The notes under the pieces were generated by a model. That model had not been told where the DNA came from. It made no database searches and saw nothing but the letters and a program-made list of their open reading frames with translations. This document shows, piece after piece, positions 51,291 through 61,133 of a stretch of DNA of 64,000 bases. The stretch covers positions 1 through 64,000 of the forward strand of contig JAFGXY010000026.1 of the NCBI GenBank assembly GCA_016936395.1, read 5' to 3'. The DNA comes from Paracoccaceae bacterium. GTDB taxonomy: Bacteria; Pseudomonadota; Alphaproteobacteria; Rhodobacterales; Rhodobacteraceae. The number at the start of each line of letters is the position of its first letter. Within the stretch, counting starts at the first letter, position 1. The position numbers and the translations under genes are program-made.

Positions 51291-51901
51291 CCGGCGGTGA
51301 TCCGGTCCTGGGCTGCCCGCAGGTCACCGGGCGTGTTGATGTTGAAGAACGGGTCGGACGGATCCGCGTCGAACACGGCGGTTGCCGCCGCCTGACTGTC
51401 GGCCCAAAGCCCGAGTTTGCGGGTGCCTTGCGCGAGGTCATGGCTCAGATCATGGCGCAGCCTGAGCGGCCAAAGGCCAAAGGTCGGGTGTTGGCGGACA
51501 GGCCCTGAGGGTGAACGGCTGGCCGCGATGCAGATGCCGCCCGGGCCTGCATGGGCCAGCAGCCGGTCAACCAGATCGGCCGGGAAATGCGGCGTATCCA
51601 CCGCGACGGTGACGATCGCGCCGGCATCTTGCTGTGCCGCCCACGCCATTCCCGCCAGCACCCCGGCGAGAGGCCCGAGATGTCCGGGCAGCGAATCGCT
51701 GATCACGGGAAGGCCGAACTGCGCAAAATCCGCCGGATCGCCGTTGGAATTGATCGCCATGCGGCAGACCTGCGGCCCAAGTCGTGCCAGACAATGATGC
51801 ATCAGGGTCTTGCCGCCAAGGTCAAGCAGGGCCTTGTCGGCACCGCCCATCCGGGTGGCGCGCCCGCCCGCAAGGATGATGCCGATCGGGCGATGGGTCA
51901 T
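51287..51901 (-). CDS. mobA: Molybdenum cofactor guanylyltransferase
   Basis: MTHRPIGIILAGGRATRMGGADKALLDLGGKTLMHHCLARL. Confidence 0.95.
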   Translation of the reverse strand: MTHRPIGIILAGGRATRMGGADKALLDLGGKTLMHHCLARLGPQVCRMAINSNGDPADFAQFGLPVISDSLPGHLGPLAGVLAGMAWAAQQDAGAIVTVAVDTPHFPADLVDRLLAHAGPGGICIAASRSPSGPVRQHPTFGLWPLRLRHDLSHDLAQGTRKLGLWADSQAAATAVFDADPSDPFFNINTPGDLRAAQDRITAG

Positions 51902-51992
51902 GGATCGGTGCCTTTGCCGGTTGCCTTGCGCCTGAGGGCCGACGATGTAGGCAGGGCTGCGGGGTTGCAAGCGGCGAACGCAAGGGGGGAAG

Positions 51993-52499
51993 ATGCTGGG
52001 GTTTGTGTCAGCGCCCGAACAGGGTGCCGGTGATCGCTTGTTGGCAGCGGTTGGTGCGCGGTTGCTGGCCCAGGGGGTTGCGGTGGCCGGCGTGGTGCAG
52101 ATCAACACCGAGACCGACCCAAGCCGCCCCTGCCAGATGGACCTGCGGCTGTTGCCTTCGGGTGCGACGGTCCGCATCAGCCAGGATCTTGGTCCCGCGG
52201 CCCGGGGGTGTCGGCTGGACCCGTCAGGTCTTGAGACCGCGGTGGCGCAGGTCGAGGCCATGCTGGACAGCGCCGCCCCGCGCCTGCTGATCCTGAACAA
52301 GTTCGGCAAGCACGAAATCGACGGGCGCGGGTTTCGGCCGCTGATCGGCAAGGCGATGATCCTGGGCGTGCCGGTGCTGACCTCGGTTTCGGCCCGCAAC
52401 CGCACCGGATTTGCGGCCTTTGCAGAAGGGATCGCCGAGCAGATAGCGCCGTGTGAGACGGACATCCTGAGGTGGTGCCACGGGGTGATGGGTCTTTAA
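51993..52499 (+). CDS. DUF2478 (NTPase-like) protein
   Basis: MLGFVSAPEQGAGDRLLAAVGARLLAQGVAVAGVVQIN... LLILNKFGKHEIDGRGFRPLIGKAM. Confidence 0.85.
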   Translation: MLGFVSAPEQGAGDRLLAAVGARLLAQGVAVAGVVQINTETDPSRPCQMDLRLLPSGATVRISQDLGPAARGCRLDPSGLETAVAQVEAMLDSAAPRLLILNKFGKHEIDGRGFRPLIGKAMILGVPVLTSVSARNRTGFAAFAEGIAEQIAPCETDILRWCHGVMGL

Positions 52500-52701
52500 G
52501 ACAAAGTGCCTTTGGTGGGTGGCGCGGCCTCAGACCGCGACCCGGCGCGGTGTCTCGTCTTTCAGACGCCTTCGGGGTGCTGACAGGCGGCAAAAATGCG
52601 CGACAGGCGGTGGCCACGACGATAGCGGCGGTCGACAGCGGTTTGCTGTCATGCAGCGGCCAACGGTTTGCGGCTTGCGCCGTTTGCGCGTGATGCCAGG
52701 G

Positions 52702-54858
52702 TCAAGGCGGCGTGGCGACCGGGTCTGACGGCGCCGCGGCCAACAGCGACTGTATTGCTGCGCGCGTGGCGGCGCTTGCCTCAAGCTGGGCCGCACTGGC
52801 CTGCAAAGGCGGCAACGCGCCCGGCGGCACACTGGGGGCAAGGCTGGCCGCGGCGACGGCCCAAGGCGTGTCGGACCCTTCGTCGGCATCGGGCCAGCGG
52901 CCTTGCCAGCGGTTCAGCCGGTCGGCGGCATCCGTGTTTCCGGCGGCCAGATACAGGGCCGAAGCCTGATCATAGGCTTGCAAACTCTGGTAGGCCTCGG
53001 CCAGCAGATCTGCGGTTTCCGGTGCGGGCAGGGCCGCCAGCGTGCGCAGGGCCGAGCGTGCATCGGCGTTGGCAAGGTGAACCTGCGCCACGATGCGCAG
53101 ATCGCTGTCAGGGGCGGCGACCCAGGCAAGTGCCGCATTCGGCAGCCCGGCCCCGACCAGCCGGGCGGCGATGGCCGCACGCAGGGATTTGCCAAGCCGG
53201 GATATGGTCGCCTCGGGTGCGCCGACGGCAACCTCCAACAAAGCTGCATCCGGGCCTTGCGCTGCCAGAACCGACCAGACATCGGTTGCAAGATCGGCCG
53301 AGCCGGCGGCCTGCTGAAAGGCCGCTGGATAGTTGTCACCCAAGGCGTAGGCATGCGCCAGCGCGCGGCTCAGGTCAGCCTTGCGCGGCCCCCCCGCCTG
53401 TTCGAAGGCAAAGGCTTCGAGGGCGACAAGATCGCTGCCCTCCAGCGGTGTGCGGCTTTGAAACCGTGCCTCGACCCGGGCGAGCAAAGCTTCCATCGCG
53501 TCCTGGCCGTCCTTGATCTGGTCAAGGGCTGCTTCGGCCTGATCCGGATCGCTGTGGTGCAGCGCCTGACGGGCGTCAAGCAGGGGTATCGTCGCCGTGT
53601 CTGGCATCGCCACCCGGCCCAGGGATTGCTTGACAACCTCGGCGTTTGTGGTGTCGCCGGACCTGAGCAGCGCGGCATGCAGTCTTGGCCCGAGCAAAAG
53701 CCGCAAATGCCCCGGCAAGGCGAGGAAAGACCGGCTGGCCGCCGCGCCGTTGACAGGGGCGTTGGCGCTGCTTTCGGATCGCGACAGCGCAGCCCAGAGC
53801 GCAACGGTGGTGTCGCAACCCTGCATGGACTGGAACGGGTCGTCGGGCGGAGGCGCGCCGTCGATGATGAAGGACAGGGCCGTTTCGGCATCACCCGGCA
53901 TGGCCGCGGTGGGAAAAGCACGCCGGACCGCGCGCGCCTCGGCCCCGAAACCATAGTAAAGATAGGTGCGCGCTGCGAGGGTGACTTGATCGGCATTCGG
54001 AATGTCGAACTCGGCCAGAAGCGCCTGCCTTGCGCGCAACAGATCGGCGTTGGCATCGTCGGTCATGCCCCATCTGGTCGGGTCCAGCGCATCGTCGCTG
54101 GGGCAGATCGCGCCATCGGATGTCAGATCGGCTGCCGGTTGCCCCGGCGCGGCAATGGCGATGCCGGGCAAGCCTTCCAGCGCGGCGCGGGCCTGTGCGG
54201 GTTCGGCCGGAAGCGCACCGGGCTGCGGCCGTGGCCCGGCGACTGGCTGCATCTTGACCACACCCGCGGTCGCACCGCGGCCAAGTTCCTCGGCAAGCAG
54301 GGATCGGAAGGCGTTTTGATCGACTTCGGCAGCCAGGCGCCGGGCGTCGGCGCGGGGGGTGGGGGGCGCGGCTGCGGCAGCAGCGGCGCCGTTCAGTGCC
54401 AACCAGTCGTAGCGGGCAGATGCCGGACCTGTGAGATTGGCGGTTGCGTCAGGCGGGGTGTTTGCCGCCCCGTCAAGCCGGGCCTCAAACACTGATTGTG
54501 GCGGGGCAGGGCCATCCTTGATGTCGATGACCAGCACATTCGGCGCAAACTCGAACGGGATGGCGTGGCAGTCGCATCCCAGCGTGATGTCGAGCCCCCC
54601 GGTCGCGGCATCGACCGACAAACCCCTGATCCTGTCACGACTGATAAGGTCAAACGCCGAGGCAAGATCATAGCGGATGGTTTCCAGATCAAAGCGCAGG
54701 CCATAGCCGGTCTGTGTTCTGCCAAGCGTCCAGTCTGTCACTGTGGTGCCTTGCAAGACCAGCCTTGTGAACCCGGCATGGTCGCCCGATCTGACCACGA
54801 TGTCTTGCGCCTGCACCCCGCTGGCGGCCAGAAGGAACAGCAAGATCAAGCGTTTCAT
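52702..54858 (-). CDS. Exported, repeat-rich (TPR-like) protein of the flagellar cluster
   Basis: Signal peptide MKRLILLFLLAASGVQA; long alpha-helical repeats; coupled to motA. Confidence 0.75.
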   Translation of the reverse strand: MKRLILLFLLAASGVQAQDIVVRSGDHAGFTRLVLQGTTVTDWTLGRTQTGYGLRFDLETIRYDLASAFDLISRDRIRGLSVDAATGGLDITLGCDCHAIPFEFAPNVLVIDIKDGPAPPQSVFEARLDGAANTPPDATANLTGPASARYDWLALNGAAAAAAAPPTPRADARRLAAEVDQNAFRSLLAEELGRGATAGVVKMQPVAGPRPQPGALPAEPAQARAALEGLPGIAIAAPGQPAADLTSDGAICPSDDALDPTRWGMTDDANADLLRARQALLAEFDIPNADQVTLAARTYLYYGFGAEARAVRRAFPTAAMPGDAETALSFIIDGAPPPDDPFQSMQGCDTTVALWAALSRSESSANAPVNGAAASRSFLALPGHLRLLLGPRLHAALLRSGDTTNAEVVKQSLGRVAMPDTATIPLLDARQALHHSDPDQAEAALDQIKDGQDAMEALLARVEARFQSRTPLEGSDLVALEAFAFEQAGGPRKADLSRALAHAYALGDNYPAAFQQAAGSADLATDVWSVLAAQGPDAALLEVAVGAPEATISRLGKSLRAAIAARLVGAGLPNAALAWVAAPDSDLRIVAQVHLANADARSALRTLAALPAPETADLLAEAYQSLQAYDQASALYLAAGNTDAADRLNRWQGRWPDADEGSDTPWAVAAASLAPSVPPGALPPLQASAAQLEASAATRAAIQSLLAAAPSDPVATPP

Positions 54859-55724
54859 GCGGCCTCCTGCTTGAGGCTGCGCAGCGCCTCTTCCAGATCG
54901 CTGAAACTGGGCCGGACGCCGTGCGGCACGTTCTGGCGCCCGACTTCGATACAGATATTGGCCGGGTGGTTGTGCAGATTTGCGATCAGCACCTCACGGA
55001 TCAGCTGGTAGAAATGGGCATCATCATCGACGACCGCCTTGACCCGGCTGGCAAAGGGGCCGATCAGGCCATAGGCCAGAAACACCCCCAGAAAGGTGCC
55101 GACCAGCGCGCCGCCGATCATCTTGCCCAAAATCTCGGGCGGTTGGTCAATCGACCCCATGGTCTTGATCACCCCCAGAACCGCCGCGACAATGCCAAGG
55201 GCGGGCAGGGCATCGGCCATGGATTGCAGGGCGTGGCTGGAATGCAAGGCGTGATTCTGGGTGGCTTCCATGCGCTTGTCGATCACCTCTTCCACCTGAT
55301 GTGGGTCGTCATAATTCATCGAGGCCGCCCGAAACGTGTCGCAGATCAGGTCAACCGCTTCATGGTCCTTGCGGATCTTCGGGTACCGACCGAAAATGGT
55401 GGAAGAACCGGGGTTTTCGATATGTTCCTCAAGCCCGACAGGGTTGGCGCGCGACAGCCGGATCAGCTCGAACAACAGGCACAGCATGTCGCGATAATCA
55501 GACGGTTTCCAATGCGGGCCTTTGAAAACCTTGCCGATATCCTTGGCGGTATGCTTGACCACGCCGATATCGTTTGAAATCAGGAAGGCGCCGATGGCGG
55601 CACCACCGATCATCATCATCTCGAACGGCAGCGATTTCAGGATGATGCCAAGTTTTCCGCCCGCCAGAATGTAGCCGCCGAACACCATGGCGAAAATCAC
55701 GCCGATGCCAATAAATCCGAACAT
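54855..55724 (-). CDS. motA: Flagellar motor stator protein MotA
   Basis: MFGFIGIGVIFAMVFGGYILAGGKLGIILKSLPFEMMMIGGAAIGAFLISN... ALPALGIVAAVLGVIKTMGSID. Confidence 0.96.
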   Translation of the reverse strand: MFGFIGIGVIFAMVFGGYILAGGKLGIILKSLPFEMMMIGGAAIGAFLISNDIGVVKHTAKDIGKVFKGPHWKPSDYRDMLCLLFELIRLSRANPVGLEEHIENPGSSTIFGRYPKIRKDHEAVDLICDTFRAASMNYDDPHQVEEVIDKRMEATQNHALHSSHALQSMADALPALGIVAAVLGVIKTMGSIDQPPEILGKMIGGALVGTFLGVFLAYGLIGPFASRVKAVVDDDAHFYQLIREVLIANLHNHPANICIEVGRQNVPHGVRPSFSDLEEALRSLKQEAA

Positions 55725-55784
55725 GGTTCCCTCATCTTCCGTCTGAACAGCAGCGTCGCATCGAACCGTAAAGAAAGGCTGACC

Positions 55785-56354
55785 TCATTCCCGTGGCGCC
55801 AGTGCATTTCGTCCGGCAATCAGCACGCTGATCGTGTAGGCGGTTTCCGACGGCATGCCCGACAGCACGGCAGCTGCGGCATCGGGGCGCATCCGGGCCA
55901 GAAACCCGGCGGCGAATTCGGGGGCCATGGCGGCAAACAGGGCGGCGGCCTCGGCGGGTTTCATCGCCTCATAGACCGCGGTCAGACGTGCCAGATCATT
56001 TTCTGCGGCACCATCGGCGATGGCGAGGGTCGCGCGCAGGCTGGCCTCGGATGCCTGTAGCTCGGCAAGCCGTTGGGCCAGCGCCGCATCTGCCAGGGCC
56101 AACGCGGCCAGCCGGTCCTGAAGGGCCGCTTCGCGGGCGGTCACGGCGGCATCGCGGGTCTTCAGCGCCTCGGCCAGGGCGGCGGGCGGTTCGGGGCATT
56201 GCAAAGGTCCGCCCCCGCCAGCCACACTGTCTGCAGCCTGCAACGCCATGGCCGCGCCAAGCCCATGGCCAAACCGCAACGCCCCGGCCGCGGCCAGGGT
56301 CAGCGCAAGGATGGCCAAAGTGCCGCGTCCGGTGGGCAAGCGCAGCCGGGTCAT
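55785..56354 (-). CDS. MotE/MgtE-N-like flagellar protein
   Basis: RLTAVYEAMKPAEAAALFAAMAPEFAAGFLARMRPDAAAAVLSGMPSETAYTISVLIAGRN. Confidence 0.82.
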   Translation of the reverse strand: MTRLRLPTGRGTLAILALTLAAAGALRFGHGLGAAMALQAADSVAGGGGPLQCPEPPAALAEALKTRDAAVTAREAALQDRLAALALADAALAQRLAELQASEASLRATLAIADGAAENDLARLTAVYEAMKPAEAAALFAAMAPEFAAGFLARMRPDAAAAVLSGMPSETAYTISVLIAGRNALAPRE

Positions 56355-56722
56355 TCCGCCGCACTCACGCCTGAGCGACGCCGGACAAAGCGCAGGCGGC
56401 GCTCATCCGGGTCGGGGGAATCGGTGCGTGGCACCGCGTCGGGCAAATCATGCAAGGCCGCCAGCATCAGTTCCAGCTTTGCCGCCGCGGCCTCGGCCCG
56501 CCGGACCTGATCTTCCAGCCCCGACGACGACGAAGACGCCGAAGCGCGCGCGCGCTCCAGCGCCTGTGTCATGTCATCCACCTGCGCCGACAGCACCGCA
56601 ATTGCGCCGCCCATGCCGGTTTCCAGCGCGGTAAAGCGTTTCAGCCGGTTGGCCAGAACCAGGCAGTAAAGCGCGGTGGCGAAGGCCCCGGCCGCAAGCA
56701 GGAAATCAGCAATCAGGTTCAT
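56351..56722 (-). CDS. Small TM and coiled-coil protein of the flagellar cluster
   Basis: MNLIADFLLAAGAFATALYCLVLANRLKRFTALETGMGGAIAVLSAQVDDMTQALERAR. Confidence 0.75.
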   Translation of the reverse strand: MNLIADFLLAAGAFATALYCLVLANRLKRFTALETGMGGAIAVLSAQVDDMTQALERARASASSSSSGLEDQVRRAEAAAAKLELMLAALHDLPDAVPRTDSPDPDERRLRFVRRRSGVSAAE

Positions 56723-56733
56723 CGCAAACCCCT

Positions 56734-57216
56734 TCAGTTCAGGACAAATTCGGAAATCAGCAGGTCGCGCACCCGGTCTTGCCCGGTGACGATCTGGATG
56801 CGGCGCAGCATCTGTGCCTTCAGGCGCATCAGCGCGGACGGGTCATGCAACTGGGTCAGTTCCACCGCGCGCAGATAGCTGTTGAGCACATCGCTGATGC
56901 GCGGCAGCAACTGCCGCACCTCTTCGGCATGGGCGGGGCTGACCTCAAGCTGAGAGGCGAAGCGCAGGTGACGTGCGGTGGATTGCGGCCCAAGGCTGAT
57001 GGTGATCGGTGCCACCGCGACGAAAGCCACATCGGCCAGCGACCCGTGGGCGGTGTCTGGCGCATGCGGGGCCGAATCGCCCCCCGCGATCAGACCGGAA
57101 TAGGTGGCGTAGAACCCGCCCCCCCCAAGGGCAAGCGCCCCCAGCACCCCGATCAGCAAGGGGAGTTTGCCTTTCTTTTTCGACGGCACGTCGGCAGGAA
57201 CATCGGGTTTGGTCAT
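56734..57216 (-). CDS. fliL: Flagellar basal body-associated protein FliL
   Basis: Single TM KLPLLIGVLGALALGGGGFYAT; LRAVELTQLHDPSALMRLKAQMLRRIQIVTGQDRVRDLLISEFVLN. Confidence 0.9.
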   Translation of the reverse strand: MTKPDVPADVPSKKKGKLPLLIGVLGALALGGGGFYATYSGLIAGGDSAPHAPDTAHGSLADVAFVAVAPITISLGPQSTARHLRFASQLEVSPAHAEEVRQLLPRISDVLNSYLRAVELTQLHDPSALMRLKAQMLRRIQIVTGQDRVRDLLISEFVLN

Positions 57217-57263
57217 TGTGGGATCACCTTTCTTCGGCACCTCTGAAAATAGACCAAAGGTCA

Positions 57264-57278
57264 CTAACCGATTGTTAA
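57264..57278. promoter_or_regulatory. Candidate CtrA binding site
   Basis: CTAACCGATTGTTAA: (C/T)TAA-N7-TTAA in the divergent fliL/fliF promoter. Confidence 0.65.
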
Positions 57279-57336
57279 GCCGCATCCTTCATTGATGGCC
57301 CAAGGCAGGCAAAAGTCTGCAGGACGGAGGCTTGGC

Positions 57337-58938
57337 GTGAACAATCTGGTTTCCTTGTGGCTGGGCCTGACACTGGCCAAGCGGGTGGTTCTGGTTGCGG
57401 CCACCGTTGGGATGTTTCTTGCGGTTCTGGGCCTGGCGCGGATGGGCCAGTCCACCGGCGAAAGCCTGCTTTATGCCGGGCTGGAGCCGCGCACCTCGGG
57501 CGATGTGATCGCGGCGCTGGATCAGGCCGGGGTTGCCTATACGGTGCGCGGTGAGTCGATTTATGTGCCAACGGCGGCCCGTGACGGCTTGCGGATGCAG
57601 CTTGCAAGTCAGGGTTTGCCTGCCTCGGGCGCCGCTGGCTATGAACTGCTGGATGGTCTGTCGGGTTTCGGCACGACATCGCAGATGTTTGACGCCGCCT
57701 ATCGGCGTGCCAAGGAAGGCGAACTGGCCCGCACCGCCCTTGCCATGCCGCAGATCAAGGCGGCGCGGGTGCATATCGCGCAGAGCAATTCCGGCCGCTT
57801 TCTGCGTGATCAGCGCAGCACTGCCAGTGTGACCGTCACCACCACCACCGGGTCGCTGACGGCGGATCAGGCCAATGCCCTGCGGCATCTTGTTGCAAGC
57901 GCTGCCGGCAACATGGTGGCCGACGATGTGTCGGTCATTGATTCGGTTTCCGGGCTGATCCCCGCCGCTGGTGACGGGGCGGCGCTGTCGGGCGATGCGC
58001 GGGCGGTCGAGATCAAGCGCAATGTCGAGCGGTTGCTGGCGGCGCGCGTCGGGCCGGGGCGTGCGATCGTCGAAGTCTCGGTCGAGACGCTGCGCGAGCG
58101 GGAAGCCATCACCGAAAAGACCATCGACCCGCAACAGCGTGTCGCGATTTCGTCCGACACCGAGCAAACCAGCGACACTTCCAGCGATACGGCCTCGGGC
58201 GTGACCGTTGCGTCCAACCTGCCGGATGGTGATGGCGCCGAAGGGGCCGGCGGCAAAAGCCAGTCGTCGCAAAGTCGCGAGCGGGTGAATTATGAAGTGT
58301 CGCAAACCCAGCGCGAGGTGCTGCGCGAGCCGGGTGCGATCCGGCGGGTGACGGTTGCCGTGCTGGTGGATGGCAAGCGGTCAAGCGGGGCCGACGGTGC
58401 GGTGACGCTGGAACCCCGGTCTGAACAGGAACTGGCAGACCTGCGCGAACTGGTCAGCTCGGCCGCCGGATTGGACGATGCGCGCGGTGATGTGCTGACG
58501 CTGAAATCCATGGAGTTTGTGGATGCGCCGCTGGAAGGCACCCTTGCCGAGGCCGGGGTTGCGTCGATGTTCGGCCCGATTGATCTGATGTCAGCCCTGC
58601 AAATCGTGGTTCTGGGGCTGGTGTCCGTGGCCTTGGGGGTATTTGTTGTCCGGCCCTTGTTGCTGCCATCGGCGCAGGCCGCGGCACTGCCTGCTGGGCC
58701 TGCCGCAATGGCCTTGCCGGGGCCGCAGCAAAGCGATGCCGGACCGGGCCTGACCGGGGAAATATCTGACGGCTTTGATCTGCCTTCAATGCCCGTCGTC
58801 AATCTTGATCATGCCGGGGCGTTCACCGATCAGCCGAACGATCCGGTGTCCCGGCTGCGGCGCCTGATCGACGAGCGCCAGACCGAATCGGTCGAGATCC
58901 TTCGCAACTGGATGGAAAAAGAAGAGGAGCGCAGCTGA
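57337..58938 (+). CDS. fliF: Flagellar M-ring protein FliF
   Basis: VNNLVSLWLGLTLAKRVVLVAATVGMFLAVLGLARMG... AAYRRAKEGELARTALAMPQIKAARVHIAQ... VTVAVLVDGK. Confidence 0.96.
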   Translation: MNNLVSLWLGLTLAKRVVLVAATVGMFLAVLGLARMGQSTGESLLYAGLEPRTSGDVIAALDQAGVAYTVRGESIYVPTAARDGLRMQLASQGLPASGAAGYELLDGLSGFGTTSQMFDAAYRRAKEGELARTALAMPQIKAARVHIAQSNSGRFLRDQRSTASVTVTTTTGSLTADQANALRHLVASAAGNMVADDVSVIDSVSGLIPAAGDGAALSGDARAVEIKRNVERLLAARVGPGRAIVEVSVETLREREAITEKTIDPQQRVAISSDTEQTSDTSSDTASGVTVASNLPDGDGAEGAGGKSQSSQSRERVNYEVSQTQREVLREPGAIRRVTVAVLVDGKRSSGADGAVTLEPRSEQELADLRELVSSAAGLDDARGDVLTLKSMEFVDAPLEGTLAEAGVASMFGPIDLMSALQIVVLGLVSVALGVFVVRPLLLPSAQAAALPAGPAAMALPGPQQSDAGPGLTGEISDGFDLPSMPVVNLDHAGAFTDQPNDPVSRLRRLIDERQTESVEILRNWMEKEEERS

Positions 58939-59537
58939 TGCCGCCTTTGAAGCTGGAAGTCTTCGAGACGCCGGGCGCGCGGAGCAGGGCACAGACTGTG
59001 GTGCTCGACAGTGCCGATGTCGAAGAGGCGCGGCTGCAATCCTATGAGGCGGGGTATTCTGCAGGTTGGGAGGATGCAGCGGCATCTGCCAAGGATGACC
59101 AGTCACGGATCGGGTCGGAACTGGCCAACAACCTGCAAGGTCTTGCCTTTACCTTTCAAGAGGCGCGGGCGCATCTGATCAAGGCGATTCAGCCGGTTCT
59201 GATCGACCTGTGCACCCGGCTGCTGCCCCCTTTGGCGCAGGATGTGCTGGCCCCGGTGGTGCTGGATACGATCATGCCACTGATCGACGATCTGGCCGAT
59301 ACGCCTATTCATGTGGTGCTGAACCCGGTCGCACGCCCGGCAGTCGAGCGGCTGGTGTCGCAGGCCGCCGGTCTGCCGCTGATCATTCAGGAAGAGCCGA
59401 CGCTGGGCGAAGGTCAGGTCTATCTGCGGCTTGGCGCGGTGGAACACCGTATCGATCTGGATGCCGCAATTTCCGAACTGACCCGTGCCGTGCATGATTT
59501 CTTCGAGTCTTCAGAAAAGGATGCTGTCGATGGATAA
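58938..59537 (+). CDS. FliH-like flagellar assembly protein
   Basis: Position between fliF and fliN; ARLQSYEAGYSAGWEDAAASAKDDQSRIGSELANNLQGL. Confidence 0.8.
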   Translation: MPPLKLEVFETPGARSRAQTVVLDSADVEEARLQSYEAGYSAGWEDAAASAKDDQSRIGSELANNLQGLAFTFQEARAHLIKAIQPVLIDLCTRLLPPLAQDVLAPVVLDTIMPLIDDLADTPIHVVLNPVARPAVERLVSQAAGLPLIIQEEPTLGEGQVYLRLGAVEHRIDLDAAISELTRAVHDFFESSEKDAVDG

Positions 59538-59799
59538 TCCCGCAGATACCAACCCCTTTGCCCAGGTGCCGATCGAGATCACGATTTCGGTGGGCAAGGC
59601 GCGGCCCCTGGTGCGTGATCTGCTCAAGCTGGGGCAGGATGCCGTCTTGGCCCTGGACCGCCGCGTCGAAGACCCGGTGGAACTGTATATCGGCGACCGG
59701 CTGATTGCGCGCGGTGAGTTGCAGGAGTTGGAGGGCGAGCAGGCCGGTCAACTGGCGGTGCGGCTGATCGAGGTGGCAAACCTGCGTGGCGGGCTGTAG
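59530..59799 (+). CDS. fliN: Flagellar switch protein FliN
   Basis: VPIEITISVGKARPLVRDLLKLGQDAVLALDRRVEDPVELYIGDRLIARGELQEL: SpoA domain. Confidence 0.93.
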   Translation: MDNPADTNPFAQVPIEITISVGKARPLVRDLLKLGQDAVLALDRRVEDPVELYIGDRLIARGELQELEGEQAGQLAVRLIEVANLRGGL

Positions 59800-59806
59800 G
59801 CGCGCC

Positions 59807-60529
59807 ATGTCGGTCTGGCGCGTCGCCCCGTTCCTGCTGATCTTGCTGGCTGGCCCGGCCATGGCGCAGGACATGACGCTGAACCTTGGCGACGGTGCCT
59901 CGCTGTCGGCCCGTTCGGTGCAGCTTATCCTGCTGTTGACGGTGCTCAGCCTTGCGCCGGGATTGGCGGTGATGGTGACCTGCTTTCCCTTCGTGGTCAC
60001 CGTCCTGTCGATCTTGCGTCAGGCCATCGGGCTGCAACAGGCCCCGCCCAACATGCTGATCGTCAGCCTCGCGCTGTTCCTGACATGGTATGTGATGGAC
60101 CCGGTGTTCACCGAAGCCTGGGTGAATGGTCTTGGCCCGCTCAGCCGCGAAGAACTTGAGATCGGCCCGGCGATTGCGCGCACGATGGCGCCGTTCCGGG
60201 CCTTCATGGCTGCGCGGCTGGACCCGGCCACCTTTGCCCATCTGGCCGAATTGCGCGCCGAGGTGATGCCCGCATCCTTGCCCGACGCGCCGCTGTCGGT
60301 TCTGGTGCCCGCCTTCATGCTGAGCGAGATCAAGCTGGCCTTCGAGATCGGGTTTCTGGTGTTCCTGCCGTTCTTGATCATTGATCTGGTGGTGGCGGCG
60401 GTGCTGATGTCGATGGGCATGATGATGGTGCCCCCGGCGGTGGTGTCCTTGCCGTTCAAGCTGGCGTTTTTCGTGGTGGCCGATGGCTGGAGCCTGATCG
60501 CCTCGGCGCTGGTGCGGTCTTATCTTTAG
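59807..60529 (+). CDS. fliP: Flagellar biosynthesis protein FliP
   Basis: MVTCFPFVVTVLSILRQAIGLQQAPPNMLIVSLALFLTWYVM... VPAFMLSEIKLAFEIGFLVFLPFLIIDLVVAAVLMSMGMMMVPP. Confidence 0.97.
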   Translation: MSVWRVAPFLLILLAGPAMAQDMTLNLGDGASLSARSVQLILLLTVLSLAPGLAVMVTCFPFVVTVLSILRQAIGLQQAPPNMLIVSLALFLTWYVMDPVFTEAWVNGLGPLSREELEIGPAIARTMAPFRAFMAARLDPATFAHLAELRAEVMPASLPDAPLSVLVPAFMLSEIKLAFEIGFLVFLPFLIIDLVVAAVLMSMGMMMVPPAVVSLPFKLAFFVVADGWSLIASALVRSYL

Positions 60530-60565
60530 CGGCCTCGGCGGCCCTGACGCACCGCGCGCAGGGTG

Positions 60566-61111
60566 TTACTGCGCGGAAAGGGCGGCAAGTATGGCCTTGG
60601 CGCTGTCGCTGTCCCAAGCGGCATCGCCGATCAGCCGCGCCACTTCCTGGCCTTCGGGGTTCAGGATCAGCGTGACCGGCAGCGCCATGACACTGGACGC
60701 GCGGGCCAGCTCGGACGACGGGTCGCGCAGAATGGGCAGGTTGGCAATCTGTGCCTCGGCAAAGAACCGTTGGATGGCGGGCACTGCATTTCGTCCGGTG
60801 GCGACTGGCAGCACGGCAAGGTCGGGCATCGCGGCCTGAAGCCGGTCAAGCGAGGGCATCTCATGGCGGCAGGGCGCACACCACGTGGCCCAGAAGTTCA
60901 GCACCACCCATTTGCCGCGATAGTCCGCCAGCGACACCGCAGTATCGGCACCATCGACCAGCGCCGCCTGCGCCAAGGTCACCGGGGCCGCGTGAAAGGC
61001 CAGCTTTTTCATGTCGCCCTCACGCAGCGCGGCCGCGCCATCGTCGGCCAGCACCGGGTTTGCACCAAGCGCCAAGGCCGTATACAGAACGGCAAGTGAT
61101 TTCCTGACCAT
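60566..61111 (-). CDS. TlpA-like periplasmic thioredoxin
   Basis: [24 protein letters not shown]: WCxPC motif; signal peptide. Confidence 0.93.
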   Translation of the reverse strand: MVRKSLAVLYTALALGANPVLADDGAAALREGDMKKLAFHAAPVTLAQAALVDGADTAVSLADYRGKWVVLNFWATWCAPCRHEMPSLDRLQAAMPDLAVLPVATGRNAVPAIQRFFAEAQIANLPILRDPSSELARASSVMALPVTLILNPEGQEVARLIGDAAWDSDSAKAILAALSAQ

Positions 61112-61133
61112 GACACCTCCGAAAGCCGCATCC

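Noticed and set aside
52702-60529. Flagellar cluster considered as a type III secretion system
   Set aside because: MotA, FliL and MotE-like proteins are flagellar-specific; FliF/FliN/FliP fit flagella.
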